A stretch of 64,000 nt of DNA from Paenibacillus kribbensis (GTDB taxonomy: Bacteria; Bacillota; Bacilli; Paenibacillales; Paenibacillaceae): positions 5,645,001 to 5,709,000 of the forward strand of contig NZ_CP020028.1 in NCBI RefSeq assembly GCF_002240415.1, given 5' to 3'. Numbering within the stretch: the first letter of the stretch is position 1; each line of letters begins with the position of its first letter. Both the position numbers and the translations under genes were made by a program. This document shows positions 20,955 to 28,801 of this stretch, piece by piece. A model generated the notes under the pieces. The model did not search any database and was not told the origin of the DNA. It was given only the letters and a program-made list of their open reading frames with translations.

Positions 20955-21716
20955 GTGTCGAAAATAATAGCCGTAGCCAATCAAAAGGGCGGAGTGGGCA
21001 AAACAACTACTTCCGTGAATTTGGGCGCCGGACTTGCTTCCCTCGGCAAAAGGGTATTGCTCGTGGATATCGACCCGCAAGGTAATACAACCAGTGGTGT
21101 GGGTATCAATAAGGCGGATGTGGCAAATTGCATTTATGATGTACTCATTAATGAGGTTGATCCTAGTGAGGCGATTGTCAGCACACAGATTGAGGGGCTG
21201 GATATTATTCCAGCAACCATTCAGCTAGCCGGTGCGGAGATCGAGCTGGTGCCGACCATATCTCGTGAGCTGAGATTAAAGAGATCGCTCCAGCTTGTGA
21301 AGCATAATTATGACTATATATTAATTGATTGCCCTCCATCGTTGGGTATTTTGACGCTCAATTCATTGACAGCCTCTGATTCGGTCATTATTCCGATTCA
21401 GTGTGAATATTATGCATTGGAAGGATTAAGCCAGCTATTAAATACCGTAAGATTAGTACAAAAGCATCTGAACACCTCATTGCAAATTGAAGGTGTGTTG
21501 TTGACGATGTTTGATGCCCGTACGAATTTGGGTATTCAGGTGATTGAAGAAGTGAAAAAGTATTTTCAAAGCAAGGTCTATCAGACGATTATTCCACGCA
21601 ATGTAAGACTTAGCGAAGCCCCATCGCATGGCCAGTCCATTATTACGTATGATCCCCGCTCACGTGGGGCAGAGGTATATATTGAGTTGGCAAAGGAAGT
21701 GGTATCTTATGAGTAA
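20955..21716 (+). CDS. soj: ParA family ATPase Soj
   Basis: Soj (253 residues) is a Walker ATPase that works with ParB in chromosome segregation and, in Bacillus, regulates DnaA. The deviant Walker A KGGVGKTT is at about residues 11-18, followed by VDIDPQGNTTSG and IDCPPSLGILTLN. Start GTG 20955 follows GAGGTG; a GTG at 20946 overlaps that ribosome site. The last eight bases overlap parB. Confidence 0.95.
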   Translation: MSKIIAVANQKGGVGKTTTSVNLGAGLASLGKRVLLVDIDPQGNTTSGVGINKADVANCIYDVLINEVDPSEAIVSTQIEGLDIIPATIQLAGAEIELVPTISRELRLKRSLQLVKHNYDYILIDCPPSLGILTLNSLTASDSVIIPIQCEYYALEGLSQLLNTVRLVQKHLNTSLQIEGVLLTMFDARTNLGIQVIEEVKKYFQSKVYQTIIPRNVRLSEAPSHGQSIITYDPRSRGAEVYIELAKEVVSYE

Positions 21717-22551
21717 ACGGTTGGGAAAAGGACTGGATGCACTCATTCCCTCCCTTACAGTCAATGAAGAGGACAAGGTTGTTGATATTCCGCTTAGCCA
21801 GTTGCGTGCGAACCCGTACCAGCCTCGAAAAACATTTGATGATGAATCCATTAAAGAGTTAGCGGAATCCATACGTCAGCATGGTGTTATCCAACCTATT
21901 ATTGCGCGTAGTGTATTGAGAGGATACGAAATTATAGCAGGGGAAAGACGTTTTCGGGCGTCCCAATTTTGTGGGAATCCAACCATACCTGTGGTCGTTC
22001 GCAATTTTACGGATCAGCAGGTGATGGAAATTGCCTTGATTGAAAACTTGCAACGTGAAAATTTGAATGCGATGGAAGTGGCAGTAGCTTATCAGGGATT
22101 AATGGATCAATTTTCCTTAACACAGGAAGAGTTGTCCATGAAGGTTGGAAAATCACGTTCTCATATTGCCAATTTTCTTCGTTTGCTTGCATTACCAGAG
22201 GAAGTTAAAGATCATGTTTCACGTGGAACATTGTCTATGGGGCATGCCAGAGCCATTGTTGGACTCAAGGATCCAAGTATAGTGAAGCAGCTAGCACTGC
22301 AATGTATTGAGCAGCAGTGGAGTGTTCGCGAACTGGAGGAAGCTGTACAACAGCTGGATCACAAACCTGGAGAGACGAAGGCCAAAGCCAAGGTGCGAAA
22401 AAGGGACCCCTATATTGACCATATGGAAGAGTCCCTGCGTGAGCGTTTTAAAACGACTGTGAAAATTAAGCACAATAAGGATAAAGGCAAAATCGAATTA
22501 AATTATTACAGCCAGCAGGATTTGGAACGATTACTGGAGTTACTGCAGTAG
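21709..22551 (+). CDS. parB: chromosome partition protein ParB (Spo0J)
   Basis: ParB (280 residues) binds parS, spreads as a CTP-dependent clamp and loads SMC. It starts MSKRLGKGLDALIPSL, the Soj-stimulating N-terminal peptide. NPYQPRKTFDDESI and the CTP motif AGERRFRASQ follow, then the helix-turn-helix MKVGKSRSHIANFLRLL. ATG 21709 lies inside the soj 3' end (8-base overlap). A parS site is embedded in the coding sequence. It is paralogous to Noc 1 kb upstream. Confidence 0.95.
   Translation: MSKRLGKGLDALIPSLTVNEEDKVVDIPLSQLRANPYQPRKTFDDESIKELAESIRQHGVIQPIIARSVLRGYEIIAGERRFRASQFCGNPTIPVVVRNFTDQQVMEIALIENLQRENLNAMEVAVAYQGLMDQFSLTQEELSMKVGKSRSHIANFLRLLALPEEVKDHVSRGTLSMGHARAIVGLKDPSIVKQLALQCIEQQWSVRELEEAVQQLDHKPGETKAKAKVRKRDPYIDHMEESLRERFKTTVKIKHNKDKGKIELNYYSQQDLERLLELLQ
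22215..22230. promoter_or_regulatory. parS site 2 inside parB
   Basis: TGTTTCACGTGGAACA, the reverse complement of the TGTTCCACGTGAAACA site known within Bacillus subtilis spo0J. Here it encodes VSRGT in the parB frame, so the site is preserved within coding sequence. Confidence 0.93.
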
Positions 22552-22563
22552 TCTGTAACAATA

Positions 22564-22612
22564 TGGACATGTCTCCTTGAGCAAAATGGAAAGTGAGATA
22601 TGTCTTTGCTTT
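22564..22612 (+). terminator. possible terminator after parB
   Basis: GACATGTCTC pairs with GAGATATGTC (one G-T pair), followed by only a weak T-rich stretch. Confidence is moderate. Confidence 0.4.
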
Positions 22613-22750
22613 GTCTGAATCTGTAAGAATCAGAATGGTATGGATGGGTAAACTAATAGCCTTCTGTTATTTGTTTCGCTGTTCTCAAGCGTATAAAATA
22701 TAAGATATACAGGTACATGATTTTCGAGGTAGAGGAGTAGAAACAAGCAT

Positions 22751-23272
22751 ATGGCTGAATTGAATGGACTAATCATGGAACAGCTTGCTGGAATCGTTGC
22801 AGGGATCGTGTTCATTTTGCTCTTACTGTTGATTGTTATTATTGTACAGGGTGCAAAATTGAAGAAAATGCGGCGCAAGTATGAGACCATGATGGCAGGC
22901 AGCGGTGTTGAAAATTTAGAAACGCTGCTGATTGATTTGAAAGTACAAATGGATACGATTGAGGATGAGCAGGCGACCCATCGTGCAAGCATGAAATCTC
23001 TACGTAGCAAACTGACTGGATTGAAGGGGAATGTAGGCATCAAGCGTTATAATGCCTTTGGCGAGAGAGGAAGCGACCTGAGTTTCTCTCTGGCTATTGT
23101 AGATGACAATCGGGATGGCATCGTGTTAACCGGCATTTATAACCGGGATGGTTCTTATGTGTATGCCAAGCCTCTGGAGGCTGGACAATCAACCTATTCC
23201 TTATCACCTGAAGAGAAAGAAGCCGTTATTCTTGCGCAGCAAGCAGGACAGAACGGTAATGCCACTCCTTAA
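22751..23272 (+). CDS. DUF4446 family membrane-anchored protein
   Basis: A 173-residue protein of unknown function belonging to the DUF4446 family, which commonly sits next to parB in Bacilli. An N-terminal membrane helix (about residues 14-34) is followed by a basic stretch and a coiled-coil segment (about 45-90, MDTIEDEQATHRASMKSL). A beta-rich C-terminal part contains KRYNAFGERGSDLSFSLAIVDD. The arrangement places the folded part in the cytosol. The start ATG 22751 is preceded by GTAGAGGAGTAG. Its last 47 bases overlap the 3' end of yyaC on the other strand. Confidence 0.8.
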   Translation: MAELNGLIMEQLAGIVAGIVFILLLLLIVIIVQGAKLKKMRRKYETMMAGSGVENLETLLIDLKVQMDTIEDEQATHRASMKSLRSKLTGLKGNVGIKRYNAFGERGSDLSFSLAIVDDNRDGIVLTGIYNRDGSYVYAKPLEAGQSTYSLSPEEKEAVILAQQAGQNGNATP

Positions 23273-23831
23273 TCGCTGAGTATAAGCTGCTAGCAATGAT
23301 ATCTGATAATTTCATTACCAGATTTAGCCTTGTATTTTGCAACACGAAGTATTCCATGAAGCCGCCGACGTTAACGATACCTGTCAAATGGATATCGCCG
23401 ACCGGCGGTAATTCTTTATTTACGCCTGCTCCAGGCTTTAGCGGACCCTCGGCGACCTGGATGCATCCAACGCTGGAGGTTTGTCCAAGGCATGCATCGA
23501 TGCCGATGATGTAAGGCTGTTCATACCGTGCATATATGTCATTAAGCGTCGTTTGCAGATTCATAGCATGTACAGGCTCCTCTAATGTACCATATAGGTT
23601 AAATAGGGGGCTTTTGTAGCGTGATAAATGGGTACCTACGAGCGGTCCGAGACAATCTCCAGTAGAACGGTCGGTGCCGATGCAAATGATGACGATATTC
23701 TGTAGACTCGGTGCCTGATGCAGATGGAACAGCAGACGATGGATGATGGCTGATTGGATCCCGGGATCGGTGTGCGATATTTTTAGGCTAAGGGGTTCTT
23801 GCCCCGGAATGAAGTCAGATGGATGAGACAT
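23226..23831 (-). CDS. yyaC: sporulation protein YyaC (GPR-fold)
   Basis: A 201-residue YyaC protein, related in fold to the spore germination protease GPR and found in endospore formers. Family features are IVIICIGTDRSTGDCLGPLVG (about residues 45-65), a GTLEEPVHAMNL segment and IGIDACLGQTSSVGCI with the conserved Asp-Cys. The biological substrate is not known. ATG 23831 follows AAAGGAAG. It converges on and overlaps the DUF4446 gene by 47 bases. It is probably expressed during sporulation, but no sporulation-sigma promoter was identified with confidence. Confidence 0.88.
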   Translation of the reverse strand: MSHPSDFIPGQEPLSLKISHTDPGIQSAIIHRLLFHLHQAPSLQNIVIICIGTDRSTGDCLGPLVGTHLSRYKSPLFNLYGTLEEPVHAMNLQTTLNDIYARYEQPYIIGIDACLGQTSSVGCIQVAEGPLKPGAGVNKELPPVGDIHLTGIVNVGGFMEYFVLQNTRLNLVMKLSDIIASSLYSAIKEWHYRSVLLAAQE

Positions 23832-24071
23832 GGTATCTTCCTTTCGCTCTGTAATGGAGTGTGCCGGTTGCGCTCGCTTTATATAGATCGTTATGCGGGT
23901 AACATTTATTCTTTAGATAGTAGCTAGTATATGGATAAGTTTGTGTTTTTATACTTGGGAAAGTAGATTATTCATAGGCGGATGAATAACATCAGTTGAT
24001 GAGTTTATATTGTAGGAAATAGAATGTGGGAAGATGGAAGAGAAGTTCCCTGGTTTAAGGAGGAATACAGC

Positions 24072-25022
24072 ATGACCTTTATGCATTGGCTGGAGGGCGA
24101 CACAAGCACAGAAGAGGTAGTGAATGGCGCAATTCACTTGAAGGATATTGTGTGGAAGTTTATTACAGATGGTGAGATGTGGTCGGCCTTTTTGTTTGTC
24201 ATTCTAAAAATTGCTATCATTTTCATTATTACACGTATCTTTATTCGGGTTATTAATAAAATTATAGATAAGTCGATGCAGCAAAAGGGAGATAACGGCA
24301 GGTTCCGATTAAATGCGCGACGGTTAACAACTGTTGGGGAGCTTCTAAAGAATGTAACCAATATTGTCTTCAATTTCATTTTGATTATGCTGGTATTGTC
24401 GCAAATGGGGATTAATCTTGGACCGCTGATTGCCGGGGCCGGAGTGCTTGGATTGGCTGTCGGTTTTGGGGCACAGAGCCTGGTTAAGGATGTAATCACC
24501 GGATTTTTTATTATTTTTGAGGATCAGTTTGCCGTAGGAGACGTCATTCAGACAGGAACCTTCAAAGGAACGGTAGAAATGATTGGGCTGCGTACAACCA
24601 GACTGGTGAGCTGGAAAGGAGAGGTTTACATTTTGCCGAACGGCTCCATTACGACAGTTACGAACTTCTCCATGTCCAACGCATTGGCGGTAGTCGACGT
24701 ACCGATGAAGGCGGAGCGTAGTTTGGAAGAAGCGGTTGGCTTGGTCAAGCAGGCAATCCAGGGGATTGAGGAGTCCAATGCACAGGTGCTGAATATACCG
24801 GATGTGCTGGGGGTCCAGTCCATGACTACAGCAGAGTATATTGTACGTGTTGTAGCGGAGTGTATGCCGAATACAGCGGCTGTGGTCGAGCGTGATATCC
24901 ACAATAACATCAAGAGGGCTCTGGAGGATGAGGAATATCGTCAGGCCGTGTTGGAGACGTCGGTAACCCTTGAGAAAGAGGATTACGAGGAAGGAAAAGG
25001 GGGAGAGAAGGATGGAGCGTAA
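24072..25022 (+). CDS. small-conductance mechanosensitive channel MscS family
   Basis: A 316-residue MscS-type channel that releases solutes on hypo-osmotic shock. Three hydrophobic segments occur in the first 140 residues. The pore helix motif GAGVLGLAVGFGAQSLVKDVITGFFIIFE is typical, and FAVGDVIQTGTFKGTVEMIGLRTTRL forms the start of the cytosolic beta domain. ATG 24072 is eight bases after AAGGAGG; an ATG at 24024 has no such site. The 3' end overlaps the DUF951 gene by 11 bases. This gene pair next to parB and yyaC is conserved in Bacilli (ykuT/yyzM neighbourhood). Confidence 0.92.
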   Translation: MTFMHWLEGDTSTEEVVNGAIHLKDIVWKFITDGEMWSAFLFVILKIAIIFIITRIFIRVINKIIDKSMQQKGDNGRFRLNARRLTTVGELLKNVTNIVFNFILIMLVLSQMGINLGPLIAGAGVLGLAVGFGAQSLVKDVITGFFIIFEDQFAVGDVIQTGTFKGTVEMIGLRTTRLVSWKGEVYILPNGSITTVTNFSMSNALAVVDVPMKAERSLEEAVGLVKQAIQGIEESNAQVLNIPDVLGVQSMTTAEYIVRVVAECMPNTAAVVERDIHNNIKRALEDEEYRQAVLETSVTLEKEDYEEGKGGEKDGA

Positions 25023-25236
25023 GTCGTTTGAGCTAGGGGACATTGTGCAGATGAAGAAGCCTCATCCCTGCGGGACAAATGAAATGGAAATTATCCGTAT
25101 GGGGATGGATATTCGAATCAAGTGTGTCGGCTGCCAGCATAGTGTGCTGATCCCACGTGCCAAGTTCGAAAAGAATATGAAGAAGGTGCTGCGCTCGAAG
25201 TCCAATGCTGACGAGCAGAATTCGGAAACCATCTGA
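25012..25236 (+). CDS. DUF951 domain protein (YyzM-like)
   Basis: A 74-residue protein of the DUF951 family, function unknown. The conserved pattern DIVQMKKPHPCGTNEMEIIRMGMDIRIKCVGC has two Cys that could bind zinc together with downstream residues. It ends in a basic tail (KNMKKVLRSK). ATG 25012 lies within the MscS gene end (11-base overlap), so it is translationally coupled to the channel. Confidence 0.85.
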   Translation: MERKSFELGDIVQMKKPHPCGTNEMEIIRMGMDIRIKCVGCQHSVLIPRAKFEKNMKKVLRSKSNADEQNSETI

Positions 25237-25312
25237 GCCGAGAAAGTGAATCATGATGGACAAGAATCAGCTTGCGTCGTGGCTGCAATGATGATATAAT
25301 AATCCTTGCTGC

Positions 25313-25403
25313 GGAAAGGTACCCAAGAGGTCCAAGGGGGCTGACTCGAAATCAGTTAGGCGTCGCGAGGCGTGCGTGGGTTCGAATCCCACTCTTTCCG
25401 CCA
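25313..25403 (+). tRNA. tRNA-Ser (anticodon CGA)
   Basis: A 91-nt class II tRNA with encoded CCA. The acceptor stem GGAAAGG (25313-25319) pairs with TCTTTCC (25393-25399, one G-T); discriminator is G. The anticodon loop CTCGAAA gives anticodon CGA at 25347-25349, reading UCG. The long variable arm carries a GCGTCGCGAGGCGT stem-loop. The T arm is GTGGG-TTCGAAT-CCCAC. Confidence 0.96.
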
Positions 25404-25427
25404 CTAACTTCATTGAATAATTAAACC

Positions 25428-25461
25428 AATCTCTTACGCTTATGGGCGTAGGGGATTTTTT
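25428..25461 (+). terminator. terminator after tRNA-Ser
   Basis: AATCTCTTACGC pairs with GCGTAGGGGATT (several G-T pairs) and is followed by a run of T residues. Confidence 0.75.
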
Positions 25462-25501
25462 GATTTTTGGAAAAGGTTTTGAAGGACAGAATCAAATATT
25501 T

Positions 25502-25541
25502 GAAAAAATACGCGCTATCCCAAAGTGGATTAGCGCGTATT
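25502..25541 (-). terminator. terminator overlapping the end of the XRE gene
   Basis: A perfect 11-base stem AATACGCGCTA/TAGCGCGTATT, followed on the minus strand by TTTTTTC. The stop codon of the XRE gene (25530-25532) falls inside the stem. Confidence 0.8.
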
Positions 25542-25790
25542 TTCTGTGCTTTGAGGGACGAACTGAATGATATCTTCAATACCAAATGTTTTTTCCAATC
25601 CATGGCTGTGGGCGATTTCGTTTATTGCATTTAAGATACTGACCAAGGTTTCCAACTTAATGGTTTTTGTATCGCCACTTGCTAAATCAAGAATAGTAGC
25701 AGGTCTCGTTTTCGACTCCACTGCGATCTTGTTACGTGTAGCTCCAATCATTTCTAGTGTTTCATTCAATTTAAAATGAATTTGACCCAA
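25530..25790 (-). CDS. small XRE/Cro-type helix-turn-helix protein
   Basis: An 86-residue protein made almost entirely of one Cro/C1-type HTH domain (FKLNETLEMIGATRNKIAVESKTRPATILDLASGDTKTIKLETLVSILNAI). The recognition helix is near residues 25-40. A short tail ends IIQFVPQSTENTR. No partner toxin or phage gene is adjacent. A start at ATG 25790 is preceded by a GGAGG-containing stretch (AAAGGAGGCTCATTAGC). Function is transcription control; the targets cannot be read from sequence. Confidence 0.8.
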   Translation of the reverse strand: MGQIHFKLNETLEMIGATRNKIAVESKTRPATILDLASGDTKTIKLETLVSILNAINEIAHSHGLEKTFGIEDIIQFVPQSTENTR

Positions 25791-25994
25791 GCTAATGAGC
25801 CTCCTTTAGAAACATATTGTAGAAAACTAAATTAGTTATTTGTTATTATATCCTACACTACCTGCATCGTAAAACTTTTTTCGTATATCGAAAAAGGATA
25901 ACTTTATTTTCATTAGGGAAGGGGAGACCTACAGCTCGATCTTGTAAAAAACAAGGCTTAAGTTGTTACTTCTGAGAGGTATATCCGTTACAGC

Positions 25995-26042
25995 AAAAAA
26001 TACTCCCGACAGCAGAAAAGATCAGTGCTGTCAGGAGTATTT
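25995..26042 (-). terminator. terminator of the small membrane-protein gene
   Basis: ATACTCCCGACAGCA pairs with TGCTGTCAGGAGTAT (one mismatch), followed on the minus strand by TTTTTTGC. It lies directly after the stop of the gene at 26050. Confidence 0.85.
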
Positions 26043-26049
26043 GGGGTGG

Positions 26050-26367
26050 TTAGAGTTGGTTTGGCGGATAATGATAGCGTTTTGTTTTTTTCGAGCCGGA
26101 GATCATCAGAAGAATGGCAGCAATCAAATGGAGGACCCAGCCGATGATGGGAATCCAGGCAAGCAAGGAGGTGAGTATCCCCCATACAGAGCCGTAGATC
26201 GCTTCCTGATTGCGTAAGGACAGGATGAGTGTCACTGCATGCAGGATTAGCATGAAGCCCAGAGCCGAATAACCCGTCCCTATGACAATGGCTCCTCCCA
26301 CAATCGGTATGGCAAGCACCAATTCGAATATACCTGATATCCATTTTAGTATTCGAGAATAGCTCAT
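26050..26367 (-). CDS. small multi-pass membrane protein, function unknown
   Basis: A 105-residue, very hydrophobic protein with three to four predicted membrane segments (ILKWISGIFELVLAIPIVGG, SALGFMLILHAVTLIL, VWGILTSLLAWIPIIGW and LHLIAAILLMIS) and a basic C-terminal tail (SKKTKRYHYPPNQL). ATG 26367 follows GGAGG at about eight bases; an upstream in-frame ATG at 26514 gives a non-membrane extension with no ribosome site and is rejected. Similar small proteins are common in Bacillales; I do not recognise a named family with confidence. It is monocistronic, ended by a strong terminator. Confidence 0.7.
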   Translation of the reverse strand: MSYSRILKWISGIFELVLAIPIVGGAIVIGTGYSALGFMLILHAVTLILSLRNQEAIYGSVWGILTSLLAWIPIIGWVLHLIAAILLMISGSKKTKRYHYPPNQL

Positions 26368-26479
26368 CTTAAAACCTCCGTAATAGTAGGTCTTTGTATT
26401 TGGATATATTCTAGCAGAAGGAGCTGAATTAATCTGCATTTTACCAGTATATGCAAAAAGTACGATAATGCAACAAAGG

Positions 26480-26500
26480 AGGACCCCAAAGGTCCTCCAT
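26480..26500 (-). terminator. hairpin, possible terminator reading leftward
   Basis: GGAGGACC pairs perfectly with GGTCCTCC across a five-base loop. On the minus strand it is followed by TTTGTTG, a weak T run. It could end the transcript that starts with the YjzC gene. Confidence 0.45.
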
Positions 26501-26502
26501 CG

Positions 26503-26698
26503 TAGGCGGTACATTTTTAACAGGATACGATCTGTCCAATCACATCATGAAACCCGGTGTACTGACAAGCAATACCAGTGTTGAAAAGACAGTGTCCTTT
26601 TACACAAACCTAACGCTTCTAATGCCTTGAATGGATCTCCTAACAGTTTGTCCGGCTACGTTGTCCAACGGAACCACACCTCTCTGTTGTACCGCCTA
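26503..26698. repeat. 196-base segment bounded by perfect 11-base inverted repeats
   Basis: TAGGCGGTACA (26503-26513) and TGTACCGCCTA (26688-26698) are exact inverse copies enclosing 174 bases with no convincing gene. The segment lies between two minus-strand genes. It could be a MITE-like remnant or a long-range RNA stem. The rest of the gap from 26368 to 26733 shows only the hairpin at 26480-26500. Confidence 0.45.
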
Positions 26699-26733
26699 AT
26701 CATAATATGGCCCAGATTCCGAAGAAATATACA

Positions 26734-26928
26734 TTAGTGAACGCGGGCTTTCGTTTTTTTCTTCCACTTGCGGTTATGGTTGGTGGTTTCCGGAAAAAAA
26801 TCGCCTCTTTCCAGCGATATTGACTGCGGATTTTGAATTTCGGTGTGAAAGCTTTTTTCGCCCACTTCCATATATACGCCATCATTTGGGACTTTGTCAC
26901 CTGGCTCGAATTCGGTTTTTTCACCCAT
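26734..26928 (-). CDS. YjzC family protein
   Basis: A 64-residue protein of the YjzC family: MGEKTEFEPGDKVPNDGVYMEV with conserved PGxKxPNxGVY, then SLERGDFFPETTNHNRKW and a basic tail. YjzC-type proteins are small, soluble and widespread in Bacilli; their function is unknown. ATG 26928 follows GGAGG at eight bases; the ATG at 26967 lies upstream of that ribosome site. Confidence 0.82.
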   Translation of the reverse strand: MGEKTEFEPGDKVPNDGVYMEVGEKSFHTEIQNPQSISLERGDFFPETTNHNRKWKKKTKARVH

Positions 26929-27144
26929 GAATTGTACCTCCTTTAGATAAATGAATTTGGACTGCAACGGTTATTGTGCGCTGTCCTGAACAGAAACATG
27001 CGGAAGCGATATAGATGCGTAATTTTTGTTCCAGCAGGTTGCATTCAGTCGCTCGATTTGGTAAACTGTTTTAGTGCGAGTTTAGGCTCGTTCCTTGCTC
27101 TCAACCAAGATTGAGGGCCTTATGTCCATAAGGAGGTGTAAAGA

Positions 27145-27429
27145 ATGCGCAAATATGAAGTGATGTACATTATTCGTCCTGACATTGAACAAGAAGCTGT
27201 TCAAGCGACAGTCGACAAATTCCAAGGTATCATCTCTAACGGCGGTGGCGAAATTACGAATCACGATGTAACTAAACGCCGTCTTGCGTATGAGATCAAG
27301 AAATTCCGTGATGGTTCTTTCGTTCTGGTTAACTTCACAGCAGAGCCTGCTGTTGTTACTGAGCTTGAGCGTATCATGAAAATTTCTGACGAAGTAATTC
27401 GTTATCTCATTACGAACGACGTAGCTTAA
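27145..27429 (+). CDS. rpsF: 30S ribosomal protein S6
   Basis: S6 (94 residues), which pairs with S18 on the small-subunit platform. It starts MRKYEVMYIIRPDIEQEA and carries the RRLAYEIKKFRDGSFVLVNF motif. ATG 27145 follows AAGGAGG. The leader has a hairpin, GCTCTCAA with TTGAGGGC (about 27097-27118), close to the ribosome site. In many bacteria S6-S18 represses this operon through its leader, but I could not confirm the known binding motif here. It heads the rpsF-ssb-rpsR operon. Confidence 0.97.
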   Translation: MRKYEVMYIIRPDIEQEAVQATVDKFQGIISNGGGEITNHDVTKRRLAYEIKKFRDGSFVLVNFTAEPAVVTELERIMKISDEVIRYLITNDVA

Positions 27430-27478
27430 TTATTGTACGTGATTATGTAATGAACAACGCTCAAAGGAGGGGATTGGA

Positions 27479-27970
27479 TTGTTGAACCGTGTCATTCTGA
27501 TCGGTCGTTTGACCAAAGATCCGGAGCTGCGCTATACACCGTCGGGTGTAGCAGTAACCCAGTTCACCCTGGCTGTAGACCGTCCGTTTACAAGTCAAGG
27601 CGGCGAACGGGAAGCGGATTTCTTGCCGATCGTAACCTGGCGTCAGCTTGCTGAAACATGCGCTAACTATCTTCGCAAAGGTCGTCTGACGGCTGTTGAA
27701 GGCCGTGTTCAAGTGCGTAATTATGAGAACAATGAAGGAAAACGTGTATACGTGACTGAAATTGTAGCTGATAATGTACGTTTCTTGGAATCTAACCGCG
27801 ATAGCGGCAACGGTGGCGGCAATAGCGGTGGAGGTATGCGTGAGGAGTCTCCTTTTGGAGGCGGTAGCAGCAATAGTGGACGCGGGAATAATAACTCGCG
27901 AAACAATCAGGATCCTTTTTCCGATGACGGAAAACCGATCGATATTTCGGATGATGATTTACCATTTTAA
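27479..27970 (+). CDS. ssb: single-stranded DNA-binding protein
   Basis: SSB (163 residues) with an OB fold ([37 protein letters not shown]) over residues 1-105, a Gly/Ser/Asn-rich flexible linker (about 108-150) and the acidic partner-binding tip DISDDDLPF. The start is TTG 27479, eight bases after AAAGGAGG; a second TTG follows directly. It stands between rpsF and rpsR, the standard arrangement. Confidence 0.97.
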   Translation: MLNRVILIGRLTKDPELRYTPSGVAVTQFTLAVDRPFTSQGGEREADFLPIVTWRQLAETCANYLRKGRLTAVEGRVQVRNYENNEGKRVYVTEIVADNVRFLESNRDSGNGGGNSGGGMREESPFGGGSSNSGRGNNNSRNNQDPFSDDGKPIDISDDDLPF

Positions 27971-27991
27971 TTGGGAAAGGACTGACAAAGA

Positions 27992-28264
27992 ATGGGCTTC
28001 AGACAAAGAGAAGGCGGAGACGATAACAAAAGACCAGCTCGTCGTGGTGGTCGCAACAAACGTCGTAAAGTATGTTTCTTCACTGTGAACAAAATTACTC
28101 ACATTGACTATAAAGATACAGACCTGCTTAAAAAATTCATCAGCGAGCGTGGAAAAATTCTTCCTCGTCGTGTGACTGGAACAAGCGCGAAATATCAACG
28201 TATGTTGACAATCGCGATCAAACGTTCCCGTCAAATCGCATTGCTTCCTTACACTACTGAATAG
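27992..28264 (+). CDS. rpsR: 30S ribosomal protein S18
   Basis: S18 (90 residues). It has a basic N-terminal extension of about 20 residues, then [47 protein letters not shown] and the terminal [14 protein letters not shown]. It lies 21 bases after ssb with AAAGGA upstream. A terminator follows. Confidence 0.97.
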   Translation: MGFRQREGGDDNKRPARRGGRNKRRKVCFFTVNKITHIDYKDTDLLKKFISERGKILPRRVTGTSAKYQRMLTIAIKRSRQIALLPYTTE

Positions 28265-28280
28265 TAGCGTGATGGAATAA

Positions 28281-28319
28281 AAAAGAGATGTTCCCGATGC
28301 TGGGAGCGTCTCTTTTTTT
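28281..28319 (+). terminator. terminator of the rpsF-ssb-rpsR operon
   Basis: A stem of about 12 pairs (AGAGATGTTCCC with GGGAGCGTCTCT, including G-T pairs), loop GATGCT, then seven T residues. Confidence 0.88.
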
Positions 28320-28581
28320 GTGACTTTTTATATTGACAACAAGTGCCATCTATTGTAACTTACTAATAATACAATCCATGTTTAACCATAGCACGTAAGT
28401 TTATCTTTTATTTACTTGTAAGATTACAAGTTCCCCAACTCACCAGAGCAAACATCCCGATACTCCATAATGTTATTTTATATTACATCAAGTTCTATAT
28501 TTTTTCATTTCATACAAATTAAATCCATAAAATTCACATAAATAGATATCTAAAATTTTTTAGATTACATAAAAAAAGATA

Positions 28582-28610
28582 TTGACGTGATGTTATTTTA
28601 CACTTAAGAT
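28582..28610 (+). promoter_or_regulatory. predicted opp operon promoter
   Basis: TTGACG (28582-28587), a 17-base spacer and TAAGAT (28605-28610). The gap 28320-28581 is extremely AT-rich with no gene seen; a weaker TTGACA (28334-28339) lies within it. Confidence 0.5.
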
Positions 28611-28619
28611 AAACCTTAA

Positions 28620-28724
28620 TAAAAATGTAATGGTTACCAGTTCACAGAATTGACCAAGGGTCTAAAACACGTGTTTACGCTATCATGTGTGACAGTAAGG
28701 AGGATGTACAGACTTACATTTTTA
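28620..28724 (+). promoter_or_regulatory. possible structured leader RNA upstream of oppA
   Basis: TAAAAATGTAA (28620-28630) and TTACATTTTTA (28714-28724) are perfect 11-base inverse copies beginning right after the predicted transcription start and enclosing 83 bases. Inside are GACC-AAG-GGTC (28652-28662) and ACACGTGT, plus an unused AAGGAGG. The layout resembles a riboswitch closing helix, but no known riboswitch or T-box consensus is recognisable. Confidence 0.35.
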
Positions 28725-28801
28725 AACCTAAAGCTTTAATGGATTACCGCATGAATGAGTCAAGCTGTTAAATAAAGAACCGACTAAGGGGGATTAACAG
28801 A

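Noticed and set aside
25530..25790. Toxin-antitoxin or prophage module around the XRE gene
   Set aside because: No toxin, integrase or other phage gene is adjacent, and the neighbouring tRNA-Ser is not duplicated to form an attachment site.
26530..26612. Minus-strand reading frame encoding a Cys-containing peptide ending in SC, inside the inverted-repeat segment
   Set aside because: It has no ATG, GTG or TTG start with a ribosome site and begins after a stop; it matches no peptide family I know.
28704..28739. Short frame ATG-TAC-AGA ... TAA (11 codons) in the oppA leader, directly after AAGGAGG
   Set aside because: The ribosome site abuts the ATG with no spacing, so translation from it is unlikely; kept only as part of the leader description.
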